Shown in pieces: positions 9,098-17,875 of a stretch of DNA of 64,000 bases. The stretch spans positions 28,482-92,481 of the forward strand of contig JANXOV010000144.1 of assembly GCA_025357635.1 (NCBI GenBank), read 5' to 3'. The notes under the pieces were generated by a model. It searched no databases. It was given only the letters and a program-made list of their open reading frames with translations, and was not told where the DNA came from. The position numbers and the translations under genes are program-made. Source of the DNA: Pseudomonadota bacterium. Lineage in GTDB: Bacteria; Pseudomonadota; Gammaproteobacteria; Steroidobacterales; Steroidobacteraceae. The number at the start of each line of letters is the position of its first letter. Within the stretch, counting starts at the first letter, position 1.

Positions 9098-10060
9098 TCA
9101 AAGGCGGCGTGAGGAATCCCGAATGGTGGCCGGAACGGGGTTCAGGTCCCAGATGAGGCCGGTGAAGGACAGCAGCTTGAGCAGATAGAAGGTGATGTCG
9201 ACCTCCCACCAGTAAAAACCCTGCCGGACCGAGGAGGGGTAGTGGTGGTGGTTGTTGTGCCAGCCTTCGCCCAGGGTCAGCATCGCCAGCCAAGGGTTGT
9301 TGCGGCTGTCATCGTTGGTCTTGTAGCGCTGCCGGCCGAACACGTGCGAGAGCGAATTGATGGTGTAGGTGCCGTGATAGGTGAGCACGGTTGAGACGAA
9401 AAAGCCCCAGACCAGCATCTGTGCGCCATTGGTCCGAAGTTCAGGCGCAACGCTTTCGAGCAGCACACCGAACAGGAACACGGCCAGGCCCAGCATGAAC
9501 GGCACGAATATGTCGAACCGGTCCAGGAAGCGCAGCTCCGGGTATTTCATCAGATCTTTGACGCGATTCAGATCGGGCGCGAAGTGCTTTCCCGACAGGA
9601 ACCAGCCCATGTGGCTCCAGAAAAAACCCTGCTGCCGCGGCGAGTGCACGTCACTGGGCTTGTCGGAAAACGCGTGGTGATGACGGTGATGCGCTGCCCA
9701 CCAGATGGGGCCGCGCTGCACTGCTGAGGCCCCGAGGATGCCGAACAGCAACTGCCCCGCACGCGAGGTCTTGAAGCTGCGGTGTGAAAAGTAGCGGTGA
9801 TAGAAGCCGGTGATTGCGAACATGCGCACCAGATACAGGACGAGGGCAGTGGCCAGCGCCGCCCAGCTGAATCCGACCCAGATGATCGCCAGGCACGCCA
9901 CATGCATTCCCAGGAACGGTAGCACGCGTCCCCACTCGACCTGATGATCGTTCTGTCGGGATGCCGGTGTCGCGGAGGAGGTATCGAACCAGCCTCGCAA
10001 GGTGCGCAGCAGACGCGCAAACAGGTTCGTGCGGACCGGGGAATCAGGCGGATACATCAT
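9098..10060 (-). CDS. Acyl-CoA/fatty-acid delta-9 desaturase, membrane-bound di-iron type
   Basis: The 320-residue protein has four to six hydrophobic segments and the three histidine boxes of stearoyl-CoA-desaturase-like enzymes: HRYFSH (88-93), HRHHH (125-129) and HNNHHH (about residue 268). It introduces a cis double bond in saturated acyl chains using O2 and an electron donor. Its position upstream of the FAD oxidoreductase/DUF1365/cfa set fits supply of the unsaturated chains those enzymes modify. The gap to that set is 184 bases, enough for a separate promoter; the gap contains small GC-rich inverted repeats but no clear element. Confidence 0.93.
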   Translation of the reverse strand: MMYPPDSPVRTNLFARLLRTLRGWFDTSSATPASRQNDHQVEWGRVLPFLGMHVACLAIIWVGFSWAALATALVLYLVRMFAITGFYHRYFSHRSFKTSRAGQLLFGILGASAVQRGPIWWAAHHRHHHAFSDKPSDVHSPRQQGFFWSHMGWFLSGKHFAPDLNRVKDLMKYPELRFLDRFDIFVPFMLGLAVFLFGVLLESVAPELRTNGAQMLVWGFFVSTVLTYHGTYTINSLSHVFGRQRYKTNDDSRNNPWLAMLTLGEGWHNNHHHYPSSVRQGFYWWEVDITFYLLKLLSFTGLIWDLNPVPATIRDSSRRL

Positions 10061-10117
10061 TGAAACTCGTTCGCGGCATGCGAGTACTTAAGGGGCGTTG
10101 ATGGTGTTGGGCGCAGT

Positions 10118-10993
10118 CTATTGGTTGCGCAGGGCCGCAATCCGCTCATCCAGCGGAGGATGACTCATGAACAAGCGCTGCAGTCCTTGCGCGCGGCCGG
10201 CATTGATGGCAAAGGCCTGCATCTGCTCCGGCAGCGGGCCATCGTGGCCGCGCTTCAGCGCTTCCAGGGCGCCGATCATGTTCTGCGTGCCGGTGAGGCT
10301 GGCGCCGCCCGCGTCGGCGCGGAACTCACGCCGCCGGGAGAACCACATGACGATCATGCTCGCCAGGATCCCCAGCACCAGCTGCGCCACCATGGTGGAG
10401 ATGAAATAGCCGATACCCGCGCCTTCGCGGTCGTTTCTGAAGATCGCGCGGTCGACGAAGCTGCCGATGATGCGCGAGAGGAAAATGACGAAGGTGTTCA
10501 CCACGCCTTGTATCAGCGTCAGCGTCACCATGTCGCCATTGGAGACATGGGTGATTTCATGCCCCAGAACCGCCTCGGCCTGCGAGCGCGACATGCTGGA
10601 GAGCAGGCCGGAGCTGACCGCTACCAGCGCCGCATTGCGCCTCGCGCCGGTCGCAAACGCATTCATGTCGGGCGAATCGAAAATGCCGACCTCGGGCATG
10701 CCGATGCCGGCCTGATTGGCCAGCCGGGTCACGGTGTTAACCAGCCAATGTTCCTGCTCGGTTTGCGGCTGGGTGATGACTCGCACGCCCATCATGCGCT
10801 TGGCGGTCCATTTGGAGATGGCCAGGGAAATTAATGAACCGCCAAAGCCGAACACCGCAGCCATGACCAGCAGACCGCCGTATCCGCCGCTGCCGAAATG
10901 CACGCCAAAAGCGCTTTCGAGCACGAACAGGACCAGGCTCAGCAAAGCCAGAACGGCAAGGTTGGTGGCGATGAACAGGAAGATGCGCTTCAT
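10118..10993 (-). CDS. htpX: Membrane zinc metalloprotease HtpX
   Basis: The 291-residue protein has two N-terminal membrane helices (about 4-26 and 38-58), the zinc motif HEITH (145-149) and two further hydrophobic segments, the standard HtpX plan. It degrades misfolded membrane proteins. The ATG at 10993 gives the canonical start [20 protein letters not shown]; a longer frame upstream is not conserved in type. A sigma32-like promoter lies directly upstream, and a DnaJ-like gene is divergent. Confidence 0.95.
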   Translation of the reverse strand: MKRIFLFIATNLAVLALLSLVLFVLESAFGVHFGSGGYGGLLVMAAVFGFGGSLISLAISKWTAKRMMGVRVITQPQTEQEHWLVNTVTRLANQAGIGMPEVGIFDSPDMNAFATGARRNAALVAVSSGLLSSMSRSQAEAVLGHEITHVSNGDMVTLTLIQGVVNTFVIFLSRIIGSFVDRAIFRNDREGAGIGYFISTMVAQLVLGILASMIVMWFSRRREFRADAGGASLTGTQNMIGALEALKRGHDGPLPEQMQAFAINAGRAQGLQRLFMSHPPLDERIAALRNQ

Positions 10994-11023
10994 GGATGGA
11001 TGCAACCTCAATTTGAATGCAGA

Positions 11024-11052
11024 AGGTCGGGACTTCCCTGCCAATTTTCAAG
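11024..11052 (-). promoter_or_regulatory. Candidate heat-shock (sigma32) promoter for htpX
   Basis: Read on the minus strand, CTTGAAA (11052-11046) exactly matches the sigma32 -35 element. After 14 bases comes CCCGACCT (11031-11024), a partial match to CCCCATNT. Initiation near 11018 would leave a leader of about 25 bases to the htpX ATG. htpX is a known heat-shock gene, which supports the call. Confidence 0.5.
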
Positions 11053-11134
11053 GGACCGGCTTTCAAAATGCTCTGAAAACCTCCGGCGCCCATCAACCGC
11101 TGATTGGATGTAGTAAGGTTGTCGAAGTTCCGCT

Positions 11135-11162
11135 CTTGAGAATCGGTCAATCGTCTCAATGG
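11135..11162 (+). promoter_or_regulatory. Weak candidate heat-shock promoter for the DnaJ-like gene
   Basis: CTTGAGA (11135-11141) and CTCAATGG (11155-11162), 13 bases apart, resemble the sigma32 elements with several mismatches. The position, just before the ATG at 11185, is suitable. Confidence 0.3.
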
Positions 11163-11184
11163 TCGCATTGTTCGAAAAGACGCC

Positions 11185-12069
11185 ATGGAATACAAGGATT
11201 ACTACAAAACGCTCGGCATCGACCGCACGGCCACCGCGGAGGAGCTGAAGCGCGTCTATCGCAAACTGGCCCGAAAATACCATCCCGACGTCAGCAAAGA
11301 GAAGAACGCTGAGGAAAAGTTCAAGGCGGTGCAGGAGGCGTACGAGGTCCTGAAGGACCCGGAAAAGCGTGGCCTGTACGACCAGCTCGGCCCCAACTAC
11401 CGGGCGGGCCAGCAGTTCCGGCCGCCGCCGGATTGGGAGCAGCGTTTCGGTGGCGGTGGAGGCGGCGGTTTTCGCCGTGGCTCGGCGGAGGATCTGAACG
11501 GTTTCAGCGAGTTTTTCTCACGCATGTTCGGTGGCGGCGGAGACGAGGAATTCGTCCAGCCGGAGGCCGACGCGGGCAATCTGGAAGTGACTCTGGAGGA
11601 AGCCTTCAGCGGCACGAAGCGCCGGGTGCAGCTGAGCGATCGCGGCCGCGCCAAGAGCATCGACGTGCAGATTCCGGCCGGTGTCACCGAAGGCCAGGCG
11701 CTGCGTATCGCCGCGGGCGGTGATCGGCCCGCCCTGATATTCAAGATCCGGATCCGCCCGCATGCGCGTTATGCGGTGGAGGGCAAGAACGTGACGCTGG
11801 AATTGCCACTTGCCCCCTGGGAGGCGGCGCTAGGCGCCAAGGTGACCGTGCCCACCCTGGCAGGCTCCGTGGACTTGACCATTCCGGCCGGGGCACAATC
11901 TGGCCAGAAGCTGCGCCTGCGCGGCCGCGGACTGCCAGGCACCGCCCCCGGCGATCAACTGGTCATGATCAAGATCGTCAATCCGCCTGCGACCTCAGCG
12001 CACGACAAGGCGATCTACGAACGGATGCAGAAAGAGTTCAAGTTCGACGCCCGCGCCAATTGGCCGTAA
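11185..12069 (+). CDS. cbpA: DnaJ C-terminal domain protein, CbpA-like co-chaperone
   Basis: The 294-residue protein has an N-terminal J domain (1-70) with HPD at 33-35, a Gly-rich linker (about 88-115), then the two beta-barrel C-terminal client-binding domains (about 125-285). It lacks the four CxxCxGxG zinc repeats of DnaJ, so it is a type II Hsp40 of the CbpA class. It stimulates DnaK and may bind curved DNA. It is divergent from htpX. Confidence 0.92.
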   Translation: MEYKDYYKTLGIDRTATAEELKRVYRKLARKYHPDVSKEKNAEEKFKAVQEAYEVLKDPEKRGLYDQLGPNYRAGQQFRPPPDWEQRFGGGGGGGFRRGSAEDLNGFSEFFSRMFGGGGDEEFVQPEADAGNLEVTLEEAFSGTKRRVQLSDRGRAKSIDVQIPAGVTEGQALRIAAGGDRPALIFKIRIRPHARYAVEGKNVTLELPLAPWEAALGAKVTVPTLAGSVDLTIPAGAQSGQKLRLRGRGLPGTAPGDQLVMIKIVNPPATSAHDKAIYERMQKEFKFDARANWP

Positions 12070-12100
12070 CGGCGTTTTTGGCGCCGTTGTCCAATCCCGG

Positions 12101-13501
12101 CTAGGAAATCAACCGCAGCGGCTTCTCGATCAGATCGCGCAGCGCGGACAAAAAGCGCGCGCCGACTGCGCCATCGATCGCGCGATGATCGCAGGACAGC
12201 GACAGCTTCAAGGTGTTGGCAAAGGTGACCGAGCCGGCATCCTCGACGAAGCGCCGCTGCAGCGCGCCGACCGCCAGGATCGCGCCTTGCGGCGGATTGA
12301 TGATGGCATCGAACTCATCGACCCCGAACATGCCCAGATTGGTCACGCAGAACGACCCGCCCGCATATTCCTCCACCTTCAGCTTGCCGGCGCGTGCGCG
12401 TTCGGCAAGATCGCGGATTTCCGAGCCGATCTGTGCGACCGGCTTTGTGTCGGCGCAGCGCACGATGGGCGTGATCAAACCGCGGTCGGTGGCCACCGCA
12501 ACCGCCACGTCGGCATGTTTGTAGCGGTGAATTTCTTCGCCGTGCACCTGGATGTTGACCTGTGGCACGTCGATGAGCGCAAGCGCTGCGGCACGGATCA
12601 GATAGTCGTTGACGCTGGGCGGCTTGCCGCCGTCCTTGCGTATGCGCTCGCGCAGCGCCATGAGCGCATCCACGCGCACCCGCATGCGCAGGTAAAAGTG
12701 TGGGATGGTTGACTTGGACAAGGTCAGCTGCCGCGCGATGACTTTTCGCATCGGCGTGAACTTCTCGATGGTGAAGCTCTGCGAACTCGCGGCCGCCGCT
12801 GGCGGTGTCGCCGCGCTCTTCAGTACATCCGCTCGGCTGATGCGGCCGCGCGGACCCGTGCCTTTGAGCCTGGACAAGTCGACCGCATGTTTAAGCGCCA
12901 GCCGCTTCGCATAGGCAGAGGCGTGGAAGACATCCAGTGCCGCGGTGGTCACCGCGACTGAAACGGGCTTGCCGGCCGCCGGAGCCGCCGCGGGTTTAGA
13001 GGCCTGGTCAACATCCTGCAGTGTGATGCGGCCGCGCCGGCCACTGCCGCGCAGTTGCCCGACTCCGAAACCCAGCTTCTCGGCCAGCAGGCGGGCCGGC
13101 GGACTGATGTTCGCGTTTTTCGGAATTGCCGCGGTCGTTGGCGGTGGTGCGGCGGCGGTTGCGGTCGCGGCCGCGGTGCCCGGCGACTCGGCCGCGGCAC
13201 TGCCGGCCGCCGCGCGGAAGGAGCGTACGAAGTCTTCGATTTCCGTCGCGGTTGCCGGCTCCATGGCAAGCACCGCAAGCAGCGCCCCCACCGGGTACAC
13301 GGTCGCGGCGTCCGCGACCACCCGTGCCACCGTGCCTTCGAATTCGCATTCAAGATCGTTGGCTATCTTGTCGGTTTCAATGAGCGCGATCACCTGGCCT
13401 TTCTTGATGCGGTCTCCGGCCGTGACTTTCCATTCCGCGATCGTTCCTTCGACCATCTCTATGCCCCACTTGGGCATCGTCAATGCGCGCAGCTTGCTCA
13501 C
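12101..13501 (-). CDS. 2-oxoacid dehydrogenase E2 (dihydrolipoyl acyltransferase) with two E3-binding domains
   Basis: The 466-residue protein has an N-terminal lipoyl domain (about 4-80; lipoyl Lys45 in IETDKIAND), an Ala/Pro/Thr-rich linker, then two segments that each look like a peripheral subunit-binding domain: about 131-166 (ISPPARLLAEKLG... GRRGRITLQDV) and 193-228 (ASAYAKRLALKHAVD... GPRGRISRADV). The catalytic domain (about 242-466) ends with SLSCDHRAIDGAVGARFL, carrying the active His and Asp. Most E2 proteins carry a single binding domain. It forms a complex with the E1 genes just upstream; no E3 gene is nearby. The ETDKIAND lipoyl site resembles acetoin-type E2. Confidence 0.93.
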   Translation of the reverse strand: MSKLRALTMPKWGIEMVEGTIAEWKVTAGDRIKKGQVIALIETDKIANDLECEFEGTVARVVADAATVYPVGALLAVLAMEPATATEIEDFVRSFRAAAGSAAAESPGTAAATATAAAPPPTTAAIPKNANISPPARLLAEKLGFGVGQLRGSGRRGRITLQDVDQASKPAAAPAAGKPVSVAVTTAALDVFHASAYAKRLALKHAVDLSRLKGTGPRGRISRADVLKSAATPPAAAASSQSFTIEKFTPMRKVIARQLTLSKSTIPHFYLRMRVRVDALMALRERIRKDGGKPPSVNDYLIRAAALALIDVPQVNIQVHGEEIHRYKHADVAVAVATDRGLITPIVRCADTKPVAQIGSEIRDLAERARAGKLKVEEYAGGSFCVTNLGMFGVDEFDAIINPPQGAILAVGALQRRFVEDAGSVTFANTLKLSLSCDHRAIDGAVGARFLSALRDLIEKPLRLIS

Positions 13502-13512
13502 GGGATGTGCCT

Positions 13513-14526
13513 TTAGTGTCGGTATGCCAGCGAGCGGCGCACGGCGGCTTCAATGCCGGCCGCATTGGGCAGGTATGCCTTTTCCAGCTCGCGTGCGAAG
13601 GGGACTGGCGTGTGCGGTGCGGTCACCATTTCGATCGGCGCCTTGAGGGCGGCAAAGGCTTTGCTTGCGACCAGCCCGGCGATGTCGCTGGCCAGACTGC
13701 AGCGAGGCGGACTCTCGTCGGCCACGATCAGGTGCCCGGTGTTCTCGACGCTGTCAAGAATGCATTCTTCATCCAGCGGCGAGGTGGTGCGAAGGTCGAT
13801 GACATCGCAGCTGATGCCGTCCTTCGCCAGCGCGTCCGCGGCCTTTTCAGCCGCACGCACCAGCTGTCCGCAGGTGACGATGCTGGCGTGGTTGCCCTCG
13901 CGCGTCATGCGCGCGTTGCCGAAGGGCAGCAGGTACTCGCCATCGGGCACTTCGCCGCTGATGCCGTAGAGCGTCTTGTGTTCGAAGAACATCACCGGAT
14001 CATCGCCGCGGATCGCGGTCGTCAGCAGACCTTTGGCATCCGCCGGGGTGGTGGGCATGACCACTTTCAGACCGGGGATGGAGGTCAGCATCGAGTACAC
14101 GGCCTGGCTGTGCTGGGCAGCCGCATTCATGCCGGCGCCGTAGGTGATGCGCACGGTGACCGGGCATTTGGTCTTGCCGCCGAACATGTAGCGGAACTTT
14201 GCCATCTGGTTGTAGAGCTGGTCCAGGCAGACGCCGACGAAATCGGCGAACATGAGTTCGGCGATGGCGCGTTTGCCGGCCAGCGCAGCGCCGGCGGCGG
14301 CGCCCACGATGCAGCTTTCGGAGATCGGCGTGTCGATGACGCGGTTGGCGCCGAACTTGGCATACAAGCCGCCGGTCAGTCCCCAGATGCCGCCGATGGC
14401 TTCGGGTCCGCCGGCCGTGCCCATGCCGCCGACGATGTCCTCGCCCATGATCACGATGTTCTTGTCGCGCTCCATTTCATCGTGAATGGTTTTGTTGATC
14501 GCTTCCCGCAACATCATTTTCGCCAT
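13513..14526 (-). CDS. 2-oxoacid dehydrogenase E1 component, beta subunit
   Basis: The 337-residue transketolase-like protein starts MAKMMLREAINKTIHDEMER and contains IVIMGEDIVGGMGT, then DTPISESCIVGAAAGAAL and a C-terminal transketolase_C domain (DLRTTSPLDEECILDSVENT). It pairs with the alpha subunit encoded 15 bases upstream to decarboxylate a 2-oxoacid (or cleave a diketone) with thiamine diphosphate. Its location in an operon with acyl-CoA dehydrogenase and thiolase genes suggests a catabolic branched or cyclic acid substrate, which is inference. Confidence 0.93.
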   Translation of the reverse strand: MAKMMLREAINKTIHDEMERDKNIVIMGEDIVGGMGTAGGPEAIGGIWGLTGGLYAKFGANRVIDTPISESCIVGAAAGAALAGKRAIAELMFADFVGVCLDQLYNQMAKFRYMFGGKTKCPVTVRITYGAGMNAAAQHSQAVYSMLTSIPGLKVVMPTTPADAKGLLTTAIRGDDPVMFFEHKTLYGISGEVPDGEYLLPFGNARMTREGNHASIVTCGQLVRAAEKAADALAKDGISCDVIDLRTTSPLDEECILDSVENTGHLIVADESPPRCSLASDIAGLVASKAFAALKAPIEMVTAPHTPVPFARELEKAYLPNAAGIEAAVRRSLAYRH

Positions 14527-14541
14527 GTGGGCTCGCCTGTC

Positions 14542-15516
14542 TTAATAAGTGACGTAAACATCTTCGAACACATCCGCCGCCTGCGGCACCGGTGCTGCCC
14601 GCGCTTGCGTGACGGCTGATTCGATCAGCTGCATGACCTGGGCATCGATGGCATCGAGCTCGGCCAGGTCGATCAGCTTCCTGGCTTTGGCGGTGGCGCG
14701 GAAATTTTTCAGGCAGTCGCGCGTCTCGCGCAGCCGCTCCAGTTCGCCGGGACCGCGGTAGCGCTGTGGATCGCCTTCGAAGTGGCCGAAGAAGCGCTCG
14801 GTGTCCAGCTCCACCGAGGCCGGACCTGCGCCGCTGCGGCAATGCTGCAGCACTTCGGTCATCAGGTCGTACACGGCAAAGAAATCGCAGCCGTCCGCCT
14901 TGCGCGCCAGCATGCCGAAGCCCGCGGCGCGTTTGGTCATGTCCTTGGAGCCCACCGCATAGTCGGCGCCGGTGTGCTCGCTGTAGTGATTGTTCTCGTA
15001 AACGAAGATGACCGGGAGCTTGAGCACCACCGCCATGTTCATCGCTTCGAAAGTCGTGCCCTGATTGCAGGCGCCGTCGCCGCTGAAGGCGATGGACACT
15101 TTGCCGGCGCCGTCCATTCTGGCGGCGACGCCGGCGCCGACGGCGAGCGGCGCGCCCGCGCCCACAATGCCGTTGGCGCCAAGCATGCCCACATTCACAT
15201 CGGCGATGTGCATGGAGCCACCCTTGCCCTTGCACAGCCCGTCGCGGCGGCCGTAGATCTCTTTCATCATGCCCACGACATCACAGCCCTTGGCGATGCA
15301 ATGGCCGTGTCCACGGTGCGTGGAGACGATGAAGTCATCGTTGGCGAGGTGTTCGCAAACTCCGACCGCGACAGCTTCCTGTCCGCAATACAAGTGCGTG
15401 AAGCCGGCAATGTCGCCGGTGGCGATTTCCAGGTGCAGGCGTTCTTCGAACTCGCGTATCGTTTTCATTTGCCGATAGGCGCGGCGCAATTGATCTTTGC
15501 TCAGAGGCATACGCAA
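14542..15516 (-). CDS. 2-oxoacid dehydrogenase E1 component, alpha subunit (acetoin/pyruvate type)
   Basis: The 324-residue subunit binds thiamine diphosphate through GDGACNQGTTFEAMNMA (about 162-178) and includes THRGHGHCIAKGCD and GKGGSMHIADVNVGMLGANG, typical of the AcoA/PdhA short-alpha group. It is shorter than the branched-chain type at 32166, showing that the two complexes in this window belong to different subfamilies. An 11-bp run separates its start from an intergenic stretch before the acyl-CoA dehydrogenase gene, so all are likely cotranscribed. Confidence 0.93.
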   Translation of the reverse strand: MRMPLSKDQLRRAYRQMKTIREFEERLHLEIATGDIAGFTHLYCGQEAVAVGVCEHLANDDFIVSTHRGHGHCIAKGCDVVGMMKEIYGRRDGLCKGKGGSMHIADVNVGMLGANGIVGAGAPLAVGAGVAARMDGAGKVSIAFSGDGACNQGTTFEAMNMAVVLKLPVIFVYENNHYSEHTGADYAVGSKDMTKRAAGFGMLARKADGCDFFAVYDLMTEVLQHCRSGAGPASVELDTERFFGHFEGDPQRYRGPGELERLRETRDCLKNFRATAKARKLIDLAELDAIDAQVMQLIESAVTQARAAPVPQAADVFEDVYVTY

Positions 15517-15536
15517 ACTCCCACAATGCCAATTGG

Positions 15537-16718
15537 TTACAGTTGCAATACGGTTTTGGCAATGATCGATCGCTGGATCTCATTGCTGCCGCCAAAAATC
15601 GTCCAGGCCTGGCTGTTCAGATACCGTGGCATCGCGATCTGCGAGTCCTTGGTCAGCTCCGCCTCCGGGCAATGCTCTCCGTACAGCGGCCGTGCGCCGG
15701 TCAACTGCAATCCAGCGTAACCCAAAACCTGCACTGCGATCGAGTCGATTTGCTGGCGCAGGGTGGAGGCAATCAGTTTGACCAGCGAGGTTTGCGGCCC
15801 GGGTTGCTCGCCGCGTTCCATCTGCGCAAGGATTCGCAGCTCGGTGATCTCCAGCGCCTGGGCTTCGAGTTCGGCTTTCGCGACGCGGTGTGCCAGCGTG
15901 GTATTGCGCTGCAGATCCGGGTTCGCCTGCAAGGTGGCGATGTCCGCCAGCAGCCTGGGCGCAAAGCAGGAGCCGCCGCGCTCGTTCTCCAGCAGGAATT
16001 TCGCGATGGTCCAGCCCTGGCCCTCTTCTCCGATCAGACTTTCCCGCGGCACGGTCACGTTTTTCAAGAAGACTTCGTTGACTTCGTGGTCGCCGGCCAG
16101 CCCGTGGATCGGGCGCACCGTGACGCCGGGATCGCGCATGTCGAGCAGCAGAAAGCTGATGCCGCGCTGTGGCTTGACGGTCGAATCGGTGCGCGCAAGA
16201 CAGAACATGTGCGTCGCGAAATGCGCGTGCGTGGTCCAGATCTTGCCGCCGTTGATGAGATAGCCGTCGTTGCTGCGCTCGGCGCGCGTGCGCAGACCGG
16301 CAAGATCGGAACCGGCGCCGGTTTCGGAAAATCCCTGGCACCAATAGTGTTCGGCGCTGAGAACCCGCGGCAGGTAATGCGACTTCTGCTCGGGCGTGCC
16401 AAAGGTATACACCACCGGGGCGAGCAGTTTCAGTCCCAGCAACGACAGCCGCGGCGCATCGGCCAGCGCGCATTCCTTCTCAAAAATGTAGCGCTGCATC
16501 GGTGACCAGCCGGTGCCGCCGTATTCGCGCGGCCAGGTGTACGCCAGCCAGCCGCGCTGATTCAAGATGTGCTGCCATTCCAGTCCGATATCCGGTTCGG
16601 CGAATACGGTGGGGGTCGCGCGCGTGCCGGCCCGCAAGGCCTGGGTCATTTTCTGTTCGAGGAAGCCGCGCACCTCGTCACGAAACGCTTCCTGTGCGGC
16701 GCTGAGCTGCAGGTTCAT
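15537..16718 (-). CDS. Acyl-CoA dehydrogenase
   Basis: The 393-residue flavoenzyme has the N-terminal helical domain (AYTWPREYGGTGWSPMQRY), the flavin-contact strand WCQGFSETGAGSDLAGLRT and the C-terminal IFGGSNEIQRSIIAKTVL. It forms the alpha,beta double bond of an acyl-CoA. Sequence style (LEQKMTQALRAGTRATPTVF region, long middle domain) resembles dehydrogenases of the steroid/cyclic-acid FadE group, which often work as two-subunit enzymes. The other dehydrogenase gene at 19274 is a possible partner. The stop lies 20 bases before the E1 alpha ATG. Confidence 0.92.
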   Translation of the reverse strand: MNLQLSAAQEAFRDEVRGFLEQKMTQALRAGTRATPTVFAEPDIGLEWQHILNQRGWLAYTWPREYGGTGWSPMQRYIFEKECALADAPRLSLLGLKLLAPVVYTFGTPEQKSHYLPRVLSAEHYWCQGFSETGAGSDLAGLRTRAERSNDGYLINGGKIWTTHAHFATHMFCLARTDSTVKPQRGISFLLLDMRDPGVTVRPIHGLAGDHEVNEVFLKNVTVPRESLIGEEGQGWTIAKFLLENERGGSCFAPRLLADIATLQANPDLQRNTTLAHRVAKAELEAQALEITELRILAQMERGEQPGPQTSLVKLIASTLRQQIDSIAVQVLGYAGLQLTGARPLYGEHCPEAELTKDSQIAMPRYLNSQAWTIFGGSNEIQRSIIAKTVLQL

Positions 16719-16720
16719 GC

Positions 16721-17866
16721 TCAGCGCTCCAGAATGACCACGGCCGAGACGCCCGGTGCGCCGTAGACATGGCTGTATGCGGTCTTGGGTGTGTTGGGAA
16801 CCTGGCGCGCGCCGCCTGCGCCGCGCAGCTGCACGACGTTTTCGTACACCTGCCGAAGTCCCGATGCGCCGATGGGTTCACCGCAGGCCAGGCAGCCGCC
16901 GTCCGTATTGATGGGAAGCGGGCCGTTGATCTCGGTCCGGCCTTCGGCAAGCCAGGCCTCCTGCTCGCCGTCGGCGCAGAAGCCGTTCTCGGCCATATGC
17001 ATGATCTCGGCGCCGGATTCGGTGTCCTGGACTTGCGCCACATCGATATCTTCGGGCCCGATGCCCGCCATGTCGTACGCGGCACGGCTCGCAATCGAGG
17101 TCGCGGAAGGCCCGCGCACAATGTCAAGGCAAGGCGCGAACACTTCGAATGATCCGGGCGGACGCGTGCGCGTGGTCACCGCTGCAATGCGCGCCTGCGT
17201 CCGGCCAAGTTCGCTCGCTTTGCGCTCGCTGGCCAGCACCAACGCGACCCCGCCTTCGGCCGGCGAACAGAACATGAACTTGTTGAGCGGGTCGCTCACC
17301 ATCGGCGCATTGCGAATCGTCTCCAGATCCACCGGCGTGCGGCGCCAGGCATGTCCGGCGTGCGCGCCGTTGCGAAACGCTTTGTGCGCAACGCGCACCA
17401 ATGATTCTGAGGTGATGCCGTGCAGGTGCATGTAGCGGCGGATTTTCGTCGCAAAGAACTGCGTGGTGAGCATCAGTCCAATTTCGCCATACCATTCCGG
17501 CAGACCCCAGTCCGCGGGGCGCGGATCGAATGCGCCGCGCGGGTGCTTGTCAAAGCCCATGGCGATGCCCAGATCAAACTGGCCCGACAGGATGCTTGAA
17601 TAGCTGCCGAACAAGGCCGACCCGCCGGTTGCACAGCCGTTCTTGACGTTGATGAAAGGCAGGCCGGTCAGTCCCAATTGCGTGACTAGGGTGTCGGCAT
17701 TGCCGGAGGCATCCGAGCCGCCGAACGCAAACTGCATGTCGCTCCACTGCAGCTTGCAATCCGCCAGCGCTGCGCGAACCGCGACCTCACCCTGCTTCAG
17801 TCCGCTGCTGCCCTCGCTGCGGCCAAAGGGATGGATGCCGATGCCAACGATGTAGACGCCGCTCAT
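16721..17866 (-). CDS. Thiolase-superfamily protein (lipid-transfer/SCP2-thiolase-like) with altered active site
   Basis: The 381-residue protein has the thiolase fold with a nucleophile-type Cys78 in NGCATGGSA. The usual GHP motif that carries the catalytic His reads GEP here (CGEPIGASGL, Glu330), and no third Cys is seen near the C-terminus. Such proteins pair with a DUF35 protein and act as thiolases or retro-aldolases on side chains; the adjacent DUF35 gene (10-base gap) fits that. The acyl-CoA dehydrogenase start lies 2 bases after its stop. Cleavage of a beta-keto or beta-hydroxy acyl-CoA is likely; the exact chemistry is uncertain because of the Glu. Confidence 0.88.
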   Translation of the reverse strand: MSGVYIVGIGIHPFGRSEGSSGLKQGEVAVRAALADCKLQWSDMQFAFGGSDASGNADTLVTQLGLTGLPFINVKNGCATGGSALFGSYSSILSGQFDLGIAMGFDKHPRGAFDPRPADWGLPEWYGEIGLMLTTQFFATKIRRYMHLHGITSESLVRVAHKAFRNGAHAGHAWRRTPVDLETIRNAPMVSDPLNKFMFCSPAEGGVALVLASERKASELGRTQARIAAVTTRTRPPGSFEVFAPCLDIVRGPSATSIASRAAYDMAGIGPEDIDVAQVQDTESGAEIMHMAENGFCADGEQEAWLAEGRTEINGPLPINTDGGCLACGEPIGASGLRQVYENVVQLRGAGGARQVPNTPKTAYSHVYGAPGVSAVVILER

Positions 17867-17875
17867 GTCTGATGC

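Noticed and set aside
12068..12090. Hairpin AACGGCG...CGCCGTT between the convergent DnaJ-like and E2 genes as a terminator
   Set aside because: The stem is 7 bp but no T-run follows on either strand, so I did not list it.
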